Assembly: GCF_007997385.1 (NCBI RefSeq) | Contig: NZ_VOSC01000012.1 | Span: 62,001 to 126,000, forward strand | Direction: 5' to 3' | Source: Seonamhaeicola algicola | GTDB lineage: Bacteria > Bacteroidota > Bacteroidia > Flavobacteriales > Flavobacteriaceae | DNA: 64,000 nucleotides | Part shown: one piece after another, positions 1 through 10,849 of the stretch | Position numbering within the stretch: position 1 is the first letter of the stretch | Layout of the letters: the number at the start of each line of letters is the position of its first letter | Made by a program: the position numbers and the translations under genes | Notes under the pieces: generated by a model | The model's database searches: none | Told to the model about the DNA's origin: nothing | The model's input: only the letters and a program-made list of their open reading frames with translations

Positions 1-1764
1 TTATCATTCAATTTTGCGAAAAAACCTAAATACTATGGTGCTATTTTTAGCGGATTTGCTGTTACTTCTATAATGTATTTTATTCTTATAAAAGGTATTA
101 AGAATGCCTCGTTTATGAATGATACTATTGTTAGCTTAATAAACAACAATACTGGTGCTGTTTTATTTATAGGTTTTGTTCTGTTTACATTAATCTCATT
201 ACTCTTAATACAGTTTTTTAAAGTTAACATATATAAAATTATTATTGTAATAGGCACGTTTGCTTTAGCTGTTGCCTTTGCTGGTAATGATTTGGTAAAC
301 TTTATTGGCCCTACTACTGGTGCATACCAAGCCTATTTAGACTTTGGAAACCCAGAAATAAACACACTTGGCTTATCTGCCACAGAATTTACCATGGAAA
401 GCCTTGGCAAAAAAATATTTACACCAACATATATTTTATTAATAGCAGGATTAGTAATGGTTTTAACATTATGGTTTTCAAGCAAAGCCAAAGCGGTTGT
501 AAAAACATCGGTTGATTTATCTCGTCAAGATAACGTTAAAGAACGTTTTGAACCTAACTTCTTGTCTAGAAATATAGTTAGAATGACCATTGCTGCTTCA
601 GAAAGTGTAAATAGTTTACTTCCAGAATCGGCTAAAAACAAAATAGAAAAACAATTTAAAAAACCTGCATTATCTGCAGCAATAAAAAAAGAAGATTTAC
701 CAGCTTTTGATATGGTTAGAGCTGCCGTTAACCTAATGGTAGCAAGTGTACTTATATCAATGGCAACCTCATTAAAATTACCATTATCTACAACATACGT
801 TACCTTTATGGTAGCAATGGGTACATCATTAGCAGATAGAGCTTGGGGTAGTGAAAGTGCTGTGTACAGGGTTGCAGGTGTACTTAACGTTATTGGTGGT
901 TGGTTTTTAACCGCATTAAGTGCGTTTGTAGCAGCAGCTATTATGGCTGTAATTTTATACTATGGAAGAGGTTATGCTTTAGTAGCTTTAATTGCATTTG
1001 CTGTTTTTGTATTAATAAGAAACTATTTAAGCCACAGGAAACAATCTAAAATACAAAAAGCTGAAGATAGTCTTCAAAAAGCTGAAAGCAGCTCAATACA
1101 AGGCGTTATTGTTGAAAGCGCAAGCAACATTGCCACTGTTATAAAACGTGGTAATAGAATTTATACCAATGCTGTAAATGGGCTTGCAACACACAATTTA
1201 AAATCTTTAAAAAAGAATAAAAGTCAGGTTGAAAATTTAACTAACGAAATTGATGAGCTTAAAGATCATATTTTCTATTTTATTAAAAATTTAGATGAAC
1301 CAAGTGTTAGCGCTAGTAACTTTTACTTAAATGTTTTAAGGCACTTACAAGACATGGCACAATCATTAACATACATATCAAACGCCAGTTACAAACACGT
1401 TAATAACAACCATAAAAAGCTAAAATTTAGCCAAATTAAAGAACTTAAAGAAATTGATGAAGTGTTTGAAAAACTATTTGCAAACACAAAAGAAGCCTTT
1501 AGTTCGGGTTCATTTAACAAAATAGGTGCTGTGTTAGCTAAAAAAGATAAAATGTTTAATTTGTTAACAGATAAAATTCAAAAACAAGTTGAACGAACCA
1601 GAACTGAAGAATCTAGCCCAAAAAACACCACATTATATTTTGGTATTTTACTAGAAACTAAAGATTTATTAACCGCTACAATGAGTTTACTTGAAGAATA
1701 TTACAATGCACATGATGACTCTGTAGCACCAGCTAAAATTACTAAAAAAGACGAGGAAGAATAA
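1..1764 (+). CDS. PiT-family inorganic phosphate transporter (5' end outside window)
   Basis: Integral membrane permease that takes up inorganic phosphate with a cation. The reading frame is open from base 1, so the true start lies upstream; an internal ATG at 73 is not the start. The visible part has many hydrophobic helices. The PiT half-repeat signature is seen as GNDLVNFIGP, and the second conserved core as SLKLPLSTTYVTFM with SLADRAWG. Between the halves is a charged linker, and the last ~220 residues are a soluble helical region, reminiscent of the PhoU-like C-terminal extension of long bacterial PiT proteins. A hairpin terminator follows 25 bases after the stop. Family assignment is confident; the substrate is inferred from the family. 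Confidence 0.9.
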   Translation, partial: LSFNFAKKPKYYGAIFSGFAVTSIMYFILIKGIKNASFMNDTIVSLINNNTGAVLFIGFVLFTLISLLLIQFFKVNIYKIIIVIGTFALAVAFAGNDLVNFIGPTTGAYQAYLDFGNPEINTLGLSATEFTMESLGKKIFTPTYILLIAGLVMVLTLWFSSKAKAVVKTSVDLSRQDNVKERFEPNFLSRNIVRMTIAASESVNSLLPESAKNKIEKQFKKPALSAAIKKEDLPAFDMVRAAVNLMVASVLISMATSLKLPLSTTYVTFMVAMGTSLADRAWGSESAVYRVAGVLNVIGGWFLTALSAFVAAAIMAVILYYGRGYALVALIAFAVFVLIRNYLSHRKQSKIQKAEDSLQKAESSSIQGVIVESASNIATVIKRGNRIYTNAVNGLATHNLKSLKKNKSQVENLTNEIDELKDHIFYFIKNLDEPSVSASNFYLNVLRHLQDMAQSLTYISNASYKHVNNNHKKLKFSQIKELKEIDEVFEKLFANTKEAFSSGSFNKIGAVLAKKDKMFNLLTDKIQKQVERTRTEESSPKNTTLYFGILLETKDLLTATMSLLEEYYNAHDDSVAPAKITKKDEEE

Positions 1765-1788
1765 ACCATTTTTTTTAATATATTTTTT

Positions 1789-1818
1789 AAAAGCACCTAA
1801 TAAGGTGCTTTTGTTTTT
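1789..1818 (+). terminator. Rho-independent terminator after the PiT gene
   Basis: A perfect inverted repeat, AAAAGCACCT with AGGTGCTTTT, around the short loop AATA, followed by a T-rich run. It lies between the PiT stop and the next start codon on the same strand, so it separates the two transcripts. Confidence 0.85.
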
Positions 1819-1853
1819 TGTACATTTAACTATGTTATATTAATAATTACACC

Positions 1854-2573
1854 ATGAAATTTTATCTCTTACTTTTCAGTTGTTTATGTGCTTTAAACAA
1901 CGCTATTTCACAACAAATAACAGCCACTGAATTACTCGAAAAAAGCATAGCCTTTCATGATCCACAAAACAAGTGGCCTACATTTAAAGGAAACTTTGTA
2001 ATTACTATGGAAACACCCAATAAATCTCCAAGAGTTAGCGCTGTTTTAATAGATTTAGAAAAAGAATATTTTCAAGTTACCGCTACCAAAGATACCATTA
2101 CAACACGCTTTACCATTGATAAAAACAACTGCTCTTTTGCTTTAAATAATTCTGAAAACATTTCAGAAGAAAACATGAAAAAGCACAACTTAAATTGTGA
2201 GCGTGCTACACTTTATAAAAACTATTACACATACTTGTACGGGTTACCCATGAAACTTAAAGACCCTGGTACCAACATTAATCCAACAGTAGAAAAAAAA
2301 CAATTTAAAGGCAAAACCTATTTAGTACTTAAAGCTAATTATGACAAAACAGTTGGTACAGACGTTTGGCACTTTTATTTTAACCCTAAAACCTACGCCA
2401 TGGAAGCTTATCAATTTTATAAAACCAATAATGATGGCACTGTAAAAAAAGACTCTGGAGAATACATACTACTAACAGACCTAAAAACAATAAACGGTGT
2501 AAAAATGCCCAAAAATAGAGCTTGGTATTACAATAAAAACAATAAACTTTTAGGCACAGATATTTTATACTAA
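1854..2573 (+). CDS. Exported protein of the DUF6503 type, function unknown
   Basis: A 239-residue protein with a signal peptide (about residues 1-19, cut near AIS/QQ) and then a soluble domain rich in beta strands. The layout resembles the flavobacterial DUF6503 family: small periplasmic or outer-membrane-associated proteins with a lipoprotein-carrier-like fold. Recognisable elements are an early ELLEKSIAFHDP segment and a WHFYFNP strand near the middle. No catalytic residues stand out. It is a single gene bounded by terminators or gaps. The family name is from memory of similar sequences, so treat it as provisional. Confidence 0.6.
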   Translation: MKFYLLLFSCLCALNNAISQQITATELLEKSIAFHDPQNKWPTFKGNFVITMETPNKSPRVSAVLIDLEKEYFQVTATKDTITTRFTIDKNNCSFALNNSENISEENMKKHNLNCERATLYKNYYTYLYGLPMKLKDPGTNINPTVEKKQFKGKTYLVLKANYDKTVGTDVWHFYFNPKTYAMEAYQFYKTNNDGTVKKDSGEYILLTDLKTINGVKMPKNRAWYYNKNNKLLGTDILY

Positions 2574-2703
2574 ACCATTGTTAAACAAGTATAAAATGCG
2601 CATTTACGTAAATTTTTATAACTGCTTTAAAACCTTCTTTTAAAAATTAAACATCTATATAAAGCTTAGCTTCGTACATAGTAGTAAACCTAAATTTATT
2701 ATT

Positions 2704-3567
2704 ATGAATAAAATTTTTGCGTTGCTACTTACAGCAACATTCACATTTTCATGTGTATCAAAGAAAAAATATGTTGCTTTACAGCAAGAAAACGGAGAAA
2801 TAAAAAGTGAATTACTAAAAACAAGAGTTGCAAAAGAAGATTTAGAGGCTAAGTTTAGTAAAATTCAAGCACGTGTTGATGAATACAACACTAAAATTTC
2901 ATCTTTAAAACAAGAAAACGATACTAAACTAGATGCTGTTGGCAATGTTGCTGTTATTTCTAATAGTACAAAAGAAAAAATGCGCGAAACTTTAAAAAAT
3001 GTTGACGCCGCAAAACTTGCTAAAGCAAAAACACTTAAAGATTCTATGAATTTAGCGGTTGCTTATAATTTAGAAAAAACTATAAGTGAAAGCAACATGA
3101 ATGATGACGAAGATTTTGCTGTAAACATCAATGAAACTGTTGTTATGATTTCTATTGCTGATAACATGTTATTTAACACCGGAAGTTACAGATTAAGCAC
3201 CAAGGCTGATAACGTACTTAAAAAATTAGCCGATGTTATAAACTCTGAACCTAGTTTAGATGTTATGGTTGAAGGGCATACAGATGCTAGAACTATTAGC
3301 ACAGAATTTTTAGCTGATAACTGGGATTTAAGTGTTATGAGAGCTACTTCAGTTGTTAGAAAACTTCAAGAAAAATATAACGTAGCACCAGAAAAACTTA
3401 TTGCTGCAGGTAGAAGCAGCTACCAGCCTATTGCTGATAACGACACTAAAGACAACAGAGCAAAAAACAGACGTACAAAAATTATTATTTTACCCAATAT
3501 TGATAAGTTTTTTGCGTTAATGAGTGAAAGCAATACAACTGTTGCAAACAACAATATAGAAGATTAA
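2704..3567 (+). CDS. OmpA-family outer-membrane lipoprotein with coiled coil
   Basis: Likely anchors the outer membrane to peptidoglycan. A lipoprotein signal peptide ends at FSC, with Cys17 as the lipidation site. A charged coiled coil follows at about residues 20-75. The C-terminal OmpA domain (about 150-265) contains VEGHTDAR, the NWDLSVMRA helix with the Asp and Arg expected to hold diaminopimelate, and the NRRTKIII end. Length (287 residues) suits the lipoprotein-coiled coil-OmpA group of Bacteroidetes. It is monocistronic and followed by a strong terminator shared with convergent nrdA. Confidence 0.85.
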   Translation: MNKIFALLLTATFTFSCVSKKKYVALQQENGEIKSELLKTRVAKEDLEAKFSKIQARVDEYNTKISSLKQENDTKLDAVGNVAVISNSTKEKMRETLKNVDAAKLAKAKTLKDSMNLAVAYNLEKTISESNMNDDEDFAVNINETVVMISIADNMLFNTGSYRLSTKADNVLKKLADVINSEPSLDVMVEGHTDARTISTEFLADNWDLSVMRATSVVRKLQEKYNVAPEKLIAAGRSSYQPIADNDTKDNRAKNRRTKIIILPNIDKFFALMSESNTTVANNNIED

Positions 3568-3590
3568 TTAATCCATTATTTTCTAAAATC

Positions 3591-3624
3591 AAAAAGAGCA
3601 TCTCATTTGAGATGCTCTTTTTAA
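3591..3624. terminator. Bidirectional terminator between the OmpA gene and nrdA
   Basis: The inverted repeat AAAAAGAGCATCTCA/TGAGATGCTCTTTTT has an A run on one side and a T run on the other, so it can terminate both the plus-strand OmpA-like gene and the minus-strand nrdA. Confidence 0.85.
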
Positions 3625-3661
3625 ATTTGGGGTTCCCCCTTTCGAGGGAACAACCCAGTTC

Positions 3662-6151
3662 TTAAGAACCGCACATTAAGCAATCATCGCCTTCGGCTTC
3701 TTTTGCCTGTGCAATAAGCGCTTTCATTTCTTCGGCAGTCATTGGTTCAACATCAACTTCTGTAGTATTTTGTTTAGCAAACTTAGCTGCATTTTGTGCT
3801 GCTAATTTTTCTTTTTTTGCCTTGTGTTGTTCTACCGCTACGTTATCAACTTCAACAGCTTCAGCTTTTGGCTGTTCTTTTTTAGTTGTTTGCAATGTAA
3901 ACTTAATAGCATCAACAGCACTTTTAGTACGTAAATAGTACATACCTGTTTTTAAGCCGCTTTTCCATGCGTAAAAATGCATTGATGTAAGTTTTGCCAT
4001 AGTAGCTCCTTCCATAAATAGGTTTAAAGATTGTGATTGATCAATGAAATATCCGCGTTGGCGAGACATATCAATAATATCTTTCATACTTAATTCCCAA
4101 ACTGTTTTATAAAGGTCTTTTATATCTTGCGGTATAATATCAATACCTTGAATTGAACCGTTAGCTCTCATGATGTCTTGCTTAAGTGCTTCGTTCCAAA
4201 GGCCCAACTCAACTAAATCTTCTAATAAGTGCTTGTTAACTACAATAAACTCACCCGATAGTACTCTACGCGTGTATATGTTTGATGTGTAAGGCTCAAA
4301 ACACTCATTATTTCCTAAAATTTGCGATGTTGATGCTGTTGGCATTGGCGCTACTAATAATGAGTTACGCACGCCGTTTTTAACAACATCTTTACGTAGT
4401 TTAGCCCAATCCCAACGGCCGCTTAAATCTTCATCTTTTAAGCCCCAAAGGTTATGCTGAAATTCGCCTTTACTAATTGGAGATCCTTCATAGGTTTGGT
4501 AAGCACCATCTGCCTTTGCTTCTTCCATACTGGCTGTAACGGCAGCAAAATAAAGCGTTTCAAAAATTTCTTGGTTTAATTTCTTAGCTTCATCACTAGT
4601 AAAAGGCATACGCAATTTTATAAACGTATCGGCCAAACCTTGTACACCTAAACCAATTGGACGGTGGCGCATGTTAGAGTTTTCAGCTTCTTTTACAGGG
4701 TAGTAATTTCTATCAATTACCTTGTTTAGGTTTTTAGTTACGCGTTTTGTTATACGGTATAGTTCTTTATGATCAAACTCACCGTTTTTAATAAACATTG
4801 GTAATGCAATAGATGCTAAATTACATACAGCAACCTCATCTGGCGATGTGTATTCTAAAATTTCTGTACATAGGTTTGATGAACGAATTGTACCTAAATT
4901 TTGCTGATTTGATTTTCGGTTAGCAGAATCTTTATAAAGCATGTACGGTGTACCTGTTTCAATTTGAGATTCTAATATTTTTTCCCAAAGCTCACGTGCT
5001 TTAATTTTTTTTCTTCCTTTTCCTTCAGCTTCATATTTTGCGTATAAAGCTTCAAATTCTTCACTATGGGTATCAGGTAGTCCTGGGCATTCATTTGGGC
5101 ACATAAGCGTCCATTCAGCATCTTGCTCAACACGTTTCATGAATAAATCTGGTATCCACATAGCGTAGAACAAATCGCGTGCACGCATTTCTTCTTTACC
5201 ATGATTTTTTTTCAAATCTAGAAAGTCAAAAATATCAGCATGCCAGGGCTCTAAATACACTGCAAAGCTTCCTTTACGTTTACCGCCACCTTGGTCTACA
5301 TAACGTGCTGTATCATTAAACACACGTAACATTGGTACTATACCGTTACTTGTACCATTTGTACCGGCAATATAACTTCCTGTTGCACGTATGTTATGCA
5401 TAGCTAAACCAATACCACCGGCAGATTGCGATATTTTAGCTGTTTGTTTTAGGGTGTCATATATTCCATCAATACTATCTTCTTTCATTGTTAACAAGAA
5501 GCAAGAAGACATTTGTGGTTTTGGCGTACCAGAGTTAAATAATGTTGGTGTTGCGTGGGTAAAGTATTTTTTTGACATTAACTCGTAAGTTTCAATAGCC
5601 GATTCAATATCATTTAAATGAATACCTACCGATACACGCATTAACATATGCTGTGGGCGTTCAGCAATTTTACCATTTAATTTTAAAAGGTATGAACGCT
5701 CTAATGTTTTAAACCCAAAGTAATCATAACCAAAATCTCTGTTGTAAATTATGGTAGAATCTAAACGCTCTTTATTTTCCATTATTACGTTATACACCTC
5801 ATCAGATAACAAGGGGGCTTCTTTACCTGTTCTTGGGTTTACGTATGCATATAAATCTTGCATTACTTCACTAAATGTTTTTTTAGTGTTTTTGTGCAAG
5901 TTTGACACTGAAATTCTTGCTGCTAAACGAGCATAATCTGGGTGAGCAGTTGTCATTGTTGCAGCTATTTCAGCAGCTAAATTATCAAGCTCACTGGTAG
6001 TTACACCGTCATATAACCCTTCAATAACACGCATGGTAACCTTTAACGGATCTACCAACTCGTTTAAACCATAACATAATTTTCTCACCCTTGCGGTGAT
6101 CTTGTCGAACATGACCTGTTCTTTTCTGCCGTCTCTTTTAATTACATACAT
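3662..6151 (-). CDS. nrdA: Ribonucleoside-diphosphate reductase, class Ia alpha subunit
   Basis: Catalytic subunit that reduces ribonucleoside diphosphates to deoxyribonucleotides with the radical supplied by NrdB. The 829-residue product begins with an ATP-cone ([12 protein letters not shown], about residues 1-95), which suggests dATP feedback control. The central barrel shows the conserved segments SSCFLL, the NLCTEI active-site strand and the [10 protein letters not shown] loop. The C-terminus ends CLMCGS, the CxxC tail that passes electrons from thioredoxin or glutaredoxin. A Lys/Ala/Glu-rich linker precedes the tail. nrdB lies 187 bases upstream on the same strand, so the order is nrdB-nrdA. 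Confidence 0.97.
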   Translation of the reverse strand: MYVIKRDGRKEQVMFDKITARVRKLCYGLNELVDPLKVTMRVIEGLYDGVTTSELDNLAAEIAATMTTAHPDYARLAARISVSNLHKNTKKTFSEVMQDLYAYVNPRTGKEAPLLSDEVYNVIMENKERLDSTIIYNRDFGYDYFGFKTLERSYLLKLNGKIAERPQHMLMRVSVGIHLNDIESAIETYELMSKKYFTHATPTLFNSGTPKPQMSSCFLLTMKEDSIDGIYDTLKQTAKISQSAGGIGLAMHNIRATGSYIAGTNGTSNGIVPMLRVFNDTARYVDQGGGKRKGSFAVYLEPWHADIFDFLDLKKNHGKEEMRARDLFYAMWIPDLFMKRVEQDAEWTLMCPNECPGLPDTHSEEFEALYAKYEAEGKGRKKIKARELWEKILESQIETGTPYMLYKDSANRKSNQQNLGTIRSSNLCTEILEYTSPDEVAVCNLASIALPMFIKNGEFDHKELYRITKRVTKNLNKVIDRNYYPVKEAENSNMRHRPIGLGVQGLADTFIKLRMPFTSDEAKKLNQEIFETLYFAAVTASMEEAKADGAYQTYEGSPISKGEFQHNLWGLKDEDLSGRWDWAKLRKDVVKNGVRNSLLVAPMPTASTSQILGNNECFEPYTSNIYTRRVLSGEFIVVNKHLLEDLVELGLWNEALKQDIMRANGSIQGIDIIPQDIKDLYKTVWELSMKDIIDMSRQRGYFIDQSQSLNLFMEGATMAKLTSMHFYAWKSGLKTGMYYLRTKSAVDAIKFTLQTTKKEQPKAEAVEVDNVAVEQHKAKKEKLAAQNAAKFAKQNTTEVDVEPMTAEEMKALIAQAKEAEGDDCLMCGS

Positions 6152-6338
6152 ACTGTTGTTTACTTTTAAGTTTTTTCACTCTGAATTGCTTCAGAATATG
6201 GATTAGTTAGTTATTCTAAAAATGCCTCTAGTGGTTAATTAGAGTAGTTTAGTTGGATAAAAAATAAATAATAGGCTTATTTTCCTATGTTGGAAAATAA
6301 TAGGGTTCTTAAGAAAACTTAGAATTAGCTTTTACTGA

Positions 6339-7319
6339 TTAAAAATCGGCATCAAAGCTAAATTTGTCTTTTTCTTCTTCTTTATTTAAAACACCTGCTT
6401 TTTGATATTCAGACACACGTTTTTCAAAGAAATTAGTTTTTCCTTGTAAAGAAATCATGTCCATAAAATCAAATGGGTTAGACGTGTTATATACTTTTTC
6501 ACAACCTAATTCGTTTAAAAGTCTGTCTGTTACAAACTCTAAATATTGGGTCATTAAATTGGCGTTCATTCCAATTAAACTCACTGGTAAAGATTCAGTG
6601 ATAAACTCGCGCTCAATATCTAAAGCGTCAACTAAAATTTCTTTAATTCTAGATTTAGGCACTTTATTAACTAAGTGGTGTTGGTGTAGGTGCACAGCAA
6701 AATCACAATGCACACCTTCATCTCTTGAAATTAATTCGTTTGAAAAGGTTAAACCTGGCATTAAACCACGTTTTTTTAACCAGAAGATAGAACAAAATGC
6801 GCCTGAAAAGAAAATACCTTCAACGGCTGCAAAGGCAATTAATCGTTCTGCAAAGCTTGGAGATTCTATCCATTTTAAAGCCCAATCTGCTTTCTTTTTA
6901 ATTGCAGGAAAGTTTTCAATAGCTTTAAATAATATATCTTTTTCTTTTTCGTCTTTTACGTAAGTATCAATTAACAATGAGTAGGTTTCACTGTGAATGT
7001 TTTCCATCATAATTTGGAATCCGTAGAAAAATTTAGCTTCACTATATTGTACTTCATTCACAAAGTTTTCAGCTAAATTTTCATTAACAATACCATCACT
7101 AGCAGCAAAAAACGCTAAAATATGCTTAATAAAATAACGCTCATCATCAGTTAATTTTGTAGCCCAATCAGTTAAATCTTGGTGTAAATCTATTTCTTCT
7201 GCTGTCCAGAAACTAGCTTCCGATTTTTTATACCATTCCCAAATATCATGGTGTTGAATAGGAAAAATTACAAAACGATCTTTATTTTCTTGAAGAATAG
7301 GTTCTACTGCCTGGGACAT
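6339..7319 (-). CDS. nrdB: Ribonucleoside-diphosphate reductase, class Ia beta subunit
   Basis: Ferritin-like di-metal subunit that holds the tyrosyl radical for NrdA. The 326-residue length fits the family. The metal and radical motif is intact: [10 protein letters not shown] carries the glutamate and histidine ligands, with a tyrosine seven residues after the glutamate, the position of the radical Tyr in E. coli. The second ligand set is seen in [14 protein letters not shown]. It is the first gene of the nrdBA pair. The 471-base upstream gap holds a 20-bp direct repeat that may be regulatory. This is a normal class Ia protein, not a radical-less variant. Confidence 0.96.
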   Translation of the reverse strand: MSQAVEPILQENKDRFVIFPIQHHDIWEWYKKSEASFWTAEEIDLHQDLTDWATKLTDDERYFIKHILAFFAASDGIVNENLAENFVNEVQYSEAKFFYGFQIMMENIHSETYSLLIDTYVKDEKEKDILFKAIENFPAIKKKADWALKWIESPSFAERLIAFAAVEGIFFSGAFCSIFWLKKRGLMPGLTFSNELISRDEGVHCDFAVHLHQHHLVNKVPKSRIKEILVDALDIEREFITESLPVSLIGMNANLMTQYLEFVTDRLLNELGCEKVYNTSNPFDFMDMISLQGKTNFFEKRVSEYQKAGVLNKEEEKDKFSFDADF

Positions 7320-7469
7320 AACTTTAAATGGATTATATATTAATTTTAATTGCTTTTTTACTCAGATTTAGAGTGTAACAAAGATGGTAAAATCATCAAT
7401 ATGTTTTAACATTTTTTTAGAAACCTTTTCAACAAGTTTTTAACAAATAAAAAAAGTGCTAATACTGAG

Positions 7470-7554
7470 AAGTTTACAAGAAAAAATAGCTACATATCTG
7501 TTTTTCAATATTTTAACTTTTTTTGAAATTAAAAAAGTTTACAAGAAAAAATAG
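7470..7554. repeat. 20-bp direct repeat in the nrdB upstream gap
   Basis: The sequence AAGTTTACAAGAAAAAATAG occurs exactly at 7470-7489 and again at 7535-7554, 65 bases apart start to start. The copies lie 151-235 bases upstream of nrdB and 236-320 bases upstream of the divergent esterase gene. The rest of 7320-7790 is very AT-rich and holds no recognisable gene or RNA. The role is unknown; a pair of protein-binding sites is one possibility. Confidence 0.55.
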
Positions 7555-7790
7555 TTTTTAAACACTAAAAGCCTTAAAAACAAAGGGTTTTATAAGAAAT
7601 TTTAAAGGTTGTTTATTACTTGTTAAAAGTAACTTTAAAACTAATAATACGCACTAAACATTATATTACCTAAACATTAATTTAAAACATAAAATTATAC
7701 GTAAAATTTAACCTCAAATTAAAAAAAACAGCACAAAACATTAATGCTGTAAAATTACCTTACAAGCTTTAAAAACTACAAACCAGCAAC

Positions 7791-9095
7791 ATGAAAACAC
7801 GCGTTTTAAAAATTGTTTTTACAATTACATTAGCAACAACTTTAATAGCTTGTAATGATGATGACACACCAAGCCCGTACCAACTTCCAGAAATTTCAAA
7901 CAAAGGCATTAAATTACCCTATTCGGTTTTAAAAACAACCAATAATAATGTTGAAGTTAGAAATGGCGGCTTTGGTTCTGCAGCTACAGCACACCCAACA
8001 AATCAAGGTGAATTTTATGCCCTAACTGATAGAGGCGCCAATATTAAATTTGGTAGCGATAAAATTTTCCCTACACCAAATTACACACCGCGCATAGGCC
8101 ACTTTAAACTAAATACTGATGGTAGTATTGAAATGGTTAGAGAAATTTTATTTAAAAATCCTGCCGGAAACAACATAAGCGGAAGACCAAATCCGGAAGG
8201 CTATGGTGCTACAGGCGAAACTGCTTACGCAGAAGACCAAACAACCACACTTGATGATGATAAATATGGCTTAGATAGCGAAGGCTTAGTTGCCATGAAA
8301 GACGGTAGTTTTTGGGTATCGGATGAATATGGACCTCACATTGTTCATTTTGATGCTAACGGAAAACAAATAGAAAGACTAAGCCCTAAAGGAATTGCAG
8401 GTGAAACTGGAGATAGAAAATTACCCGCTGTTTTTAAAACACGTTGGGCAAACAGAGGTATGGAAGGCTTAGCCATTACACCTGATGAAAAAACATTGGT
8501 AGGCATTATGCAATCTACACTATACAACCCAAGTAAAGCTGAAGTAGCCGATTTTACCATTACTAGAATTGTAACTTTTGATATTGAAACTGGCACAACA
8601 AAACAATATTTACACAAACAAGAAAAGGCTAAAAACTCAAATTCTGAAATTGTTGCTTTAAGCAATACTGAGTTTTTAATTGTTGAAAGAGATGGCGCCT
8701 TTACCAAAGACACCGATAAAAATTTAGTACAAAAACATATTTATAAAATAGATATTTCAAACGCTACCGATGTATCAGACGCAGATGATACCTTAAACGG
8801 AAAACTAGTAAACGGAAAAACTATTGAACAATGTACTTGGACAGAGCTAGCCAATGCAGGTATTGTACCTGCCACTAAAACATTGGCCGTAGATTTAATT
8901 GCTGAATTAGGCGATTACCCACACGATAAATTAGAAGGCATTTGGTTAATAAACCCAACAACAATTGGCGTTATTAATGATGATGACTTTGCAGTTTGGA
9001 CGGGCGACAATAGTGCCACCAACCAAAAATACATTTCAAAAACCGAAACCAGTGAAAACATTGACGGTAACACACTATACATTGTAAATTTTTAA
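7791..9095 (+). CDS. Esterase-like phytase-family lipoprotein
   Basis: A 434-residue lipoprotein: the signal peptide ends at LIAC, with Cys21 followed by NDDDTPSP. The body matches the 'esterase-like activity of phytase' family, a beta-propeller-like fold. It has segments such as FYALTDRGANI, GLDSEGLVAMKDGSFWVSDEYGP and GMEGLAITPDEKTLVG, repeated strands rich in D/G. In this family the substrate is generally unknown, although phosphomonoester or phytate hydrolysis is proposed. It is probably on the cell surface or in the periplasm, is monocistronic, and ends at a strong terminator shared with the converging gene. Confidence 0.8.
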   Translation: MKTRVLKIVFTITLATTLIACNDDDTPSPYQLPEISNKGIKLPYSVLKTTNNNVEVRNGGFGSAATAHPTNQGEFYALTDRGANIKFGSDKIFPTPNYTPRIGHFKLNTDGSIEMVREILFKNPAGNNISGRPNPEGYGATGETAYAEDQTTTLDDDKYGLDSEGLVAMKDGSFWVSDEYGPHIVHFDANGKQIERLSPKGIAGETGDRKLPAVFKTRWANRGMEGLAITPDEKTLVGIMQSTLYNPSKAEVADFTITRIVTFDIETGTTKQYLHKQEKAKNSNSEIVALSNTEFLIVERDGAFTKDTDKNLVQKHIYKIDISNATDVSDADDTLNGKLVNGKTIEQCTWTELANAGIVPATKTLAVDLIAELGDYPHDKLEGIWLINPTTIGVINDDDFAVWTGDNSATNQKYISKTETSENIDGNTLYIVNF

Positions 9096-9127
9096 CACAA
9101 AAAAGTTTACAACACATTAGAAAACAA

Positions 9128-9157
9128 AAAAGCGGCTTCAAAAAAGCCGCTTTTTTT
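9128..9157. terminator. Bidirectional terminator
   Basis: The hairpin AGCGGCTT/AAGCCGCT is flanked by A and T runs and lies between two converging genes, the phytase-like lipoprotein (+) and the T9SS repeat protein (-). Confidence 0.85.
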
Positions 9158-9161
9158 AATA

Positions 9162-10829
9162 CTATATTTTAATTATTTTTTTTGTTAAAGCACCTCCGTT
9201 AGTTTGAAACTTTACAACATATTGACCAATTGGCAAACTTGAAACATCTATTGTTCTACCTGAAGTTTCACCAACCTTTTGCCCTAAACAATTGAATACT
9301 TTTATGTTGTAAATTTCAGAATTACCACTAATATTTATGATGCTTTTTGATGGATTGGGATAAAGCTTAACCTCTAAAAAACCTTCAACTTTAACATTTG
9401 AAAGCGTATTATCAACCAAACTTGTTAATTCACTTCCGTTACTATTACTTAAACCTTCAAACCAAAGTTTATTACTAAAATTTATAAGAGTCCCTAATTG
9501 TGCCTGTAAAATATCACTATTAACACCATTAATATCAGTTAAAATTTTGGTGCCAGACAATGTACCATTGGTTACCCAAAGCTGCTGATTATTAAAATAA
9601 AACAATGCATTATTATATTCTGTTGCATTTAAAAACTGAAATGAAACACCTGTATCATTAGGCGAAACTACTTCAACAGTACCTGACTCAGTACCATTTG
9701 TTACCCATAAACCATATGTACCATTAACATCATTATTAGCTATGAAATACAATTGATTATTAAATATTTTAAATTTTGGCATACTTAAACCACTACGCTC
9801 AACATTACTACCAGAAATTGTAGTATTAATGTTTTTTACTAAGCTTGATAATGCTCCATCGGTTTTATAAAGCTCTCTGCCTATAACATTATTATTTAGA
9901 TCATCATAACCACGAGCCGTAAAGAACATTTCATTATTAAAAATTATAAAGTCATCAGGCGAACTTCCTAAACCTAATGAAGGATTAAGATTATTTGGAA
10001 AAATATCATGTTTTAATTGTGTACCAATTGAAGTACCATCTGATACCCAAATTTCATTACCTGAACCAACATCAGTTGCAGAAAAAAACAACTGATTATT
10101 AAAAACTATTAAATTAGATATGTTACTAAAACCATTTCTAACAATAACTGTTCCTGTTGTAGATCCATCGGTTTTCCAAAGTTCGTAGTCTCCAGATCTA
10201 TTCACTACAAAATATAATTCATTATTAAAAACCACCCCTAGATATTCGCGTTCATTATTAGTTACATATACAGGAGCCCCAGTTTGAGTTGCTTCAAAAT
10301 TCTTTACCGAAACTGTACCTGTTTCTGTCCCATCAGTTTTCCAAAGTTCTATTGACGAGTTTGTGCTTCCTCTAAAATAAAGTTCGCCATTAAATTCAAC
10401 AAATAATTGCTTATCATTATTAGTGTTTTGGTCTAAACCATTAGAGCTTCCTGCTCTAATATCTTTTACTAACAATGTTCCTGCCTCGGTACCGTCTGTT
10501 TTATAAAGTTCAATACCTAAACCAGAAACCTGTGCCGTAAAAAATAATTGACCGTTAAAAACAGTAAAGGATTCAGGTGAATAACCAGCACCTGCATTTA
10601 AATTTGTAGCAACCTGCACTGTACCTGAAAGCGTTCCGTCTGTTTTATACAGTTTTTTAAACGATGGGGTAATTTCAGCAGCTTGAAAATACATAGCTCC
10701 ATTGTATTGCGTTAAATATTTTGCTGAACCCCCATTACTGCCTGACCAAACATCTATCTGCTCAAAATCATACTGTGCATAGCCTAAATTACCTAATATT
10801 ATTACTAGAAAAAGTACTTTTATTTTCAT
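9162..10829 (-). CDS. ELWxxDGT-repeat protein with T9SS sorting domain
   Basis: A 555-residue secreted protein. A signal peptide (about residues 1-18) is followed by about eight imperfect copies of the known ELWxxDGT repeat, for example ELWKTDGTETGT, ELYKTDGTEAGT and QLWVTNGTLSGT. These are spaced 45-60 residues and predict a beta-propeller. The last ~75 residues are a type A T9SS sorting domain (LYPNPSKSIINI to the terminal KKIIKI), so the protein should be exported by the Bacteroidetes type IX system and attached to or released from the surface. The gene lies 20 bases downstream of a small secreted-protein gene on the same strand. The ligand is unknown; roles in adhesion or cargo display are only inference. 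Confidence 0.88.
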   Translation of the reverse strand: MKIKVLFLVIILGNLGYAQYDFEQIDVWSGSNGGSAKYLTQYNGAMYFQAAEITPSFKKLYKTDGTLSGTVQVATNLNAGAGYSPESFTVFNGQLFFTAQVSGLGIELYKTDGTEAGTLLVKDIRAGSSNGLDQNTNNDKQLFVEFNGELYFRGSTNSSIELWKTDGTETGTVSVKNFEATQTGAPVYVTNNEREYLGVVFNNELYFVVNRSGDYELWKTDGSTTGTVIVRNGFSNISNLIVFNNQLFFSATDVGSGNEIWVSDGTSIGTQLKHDIFPNNLNPSLGLGSSPDDFIIFNNEMFFTARGYDDLNNNVIGRELYKTDGALSSLVKNINTTISGSNVERSGLSMPKFKIFNNQLYFIANNDVNGTYGLWVTNGTESGTVEVVSPNDTGVSFQFLNATEYNNALFYFNNQQLWVTNGTLSGTKILTDINGVNSDILQAQLGTLINFSNKLWFEGLSNSNGSELTSLVDNTLSNVKVEGFLEVKLYPNPSKSIINISGNSEIYNIKVFNCLGQKVGETSGRTIDVSSLPIGQYVVKFQTNGGALTKKIIKI

Positions 10830-10849
10830 GTGTTGTTTATTTAAGTTTT

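Noticed and set aside
6457-6963. 168-codon plus-strand frame inside nrdB
   Set aside because: Shadow frame opposite a fully conserved nrdB; composition is low-complexity and matches no family.
9162-10829. Regular protein repeats as a possible new repeat family
   Set aside because: They match the known ELWxxDGT repeat.
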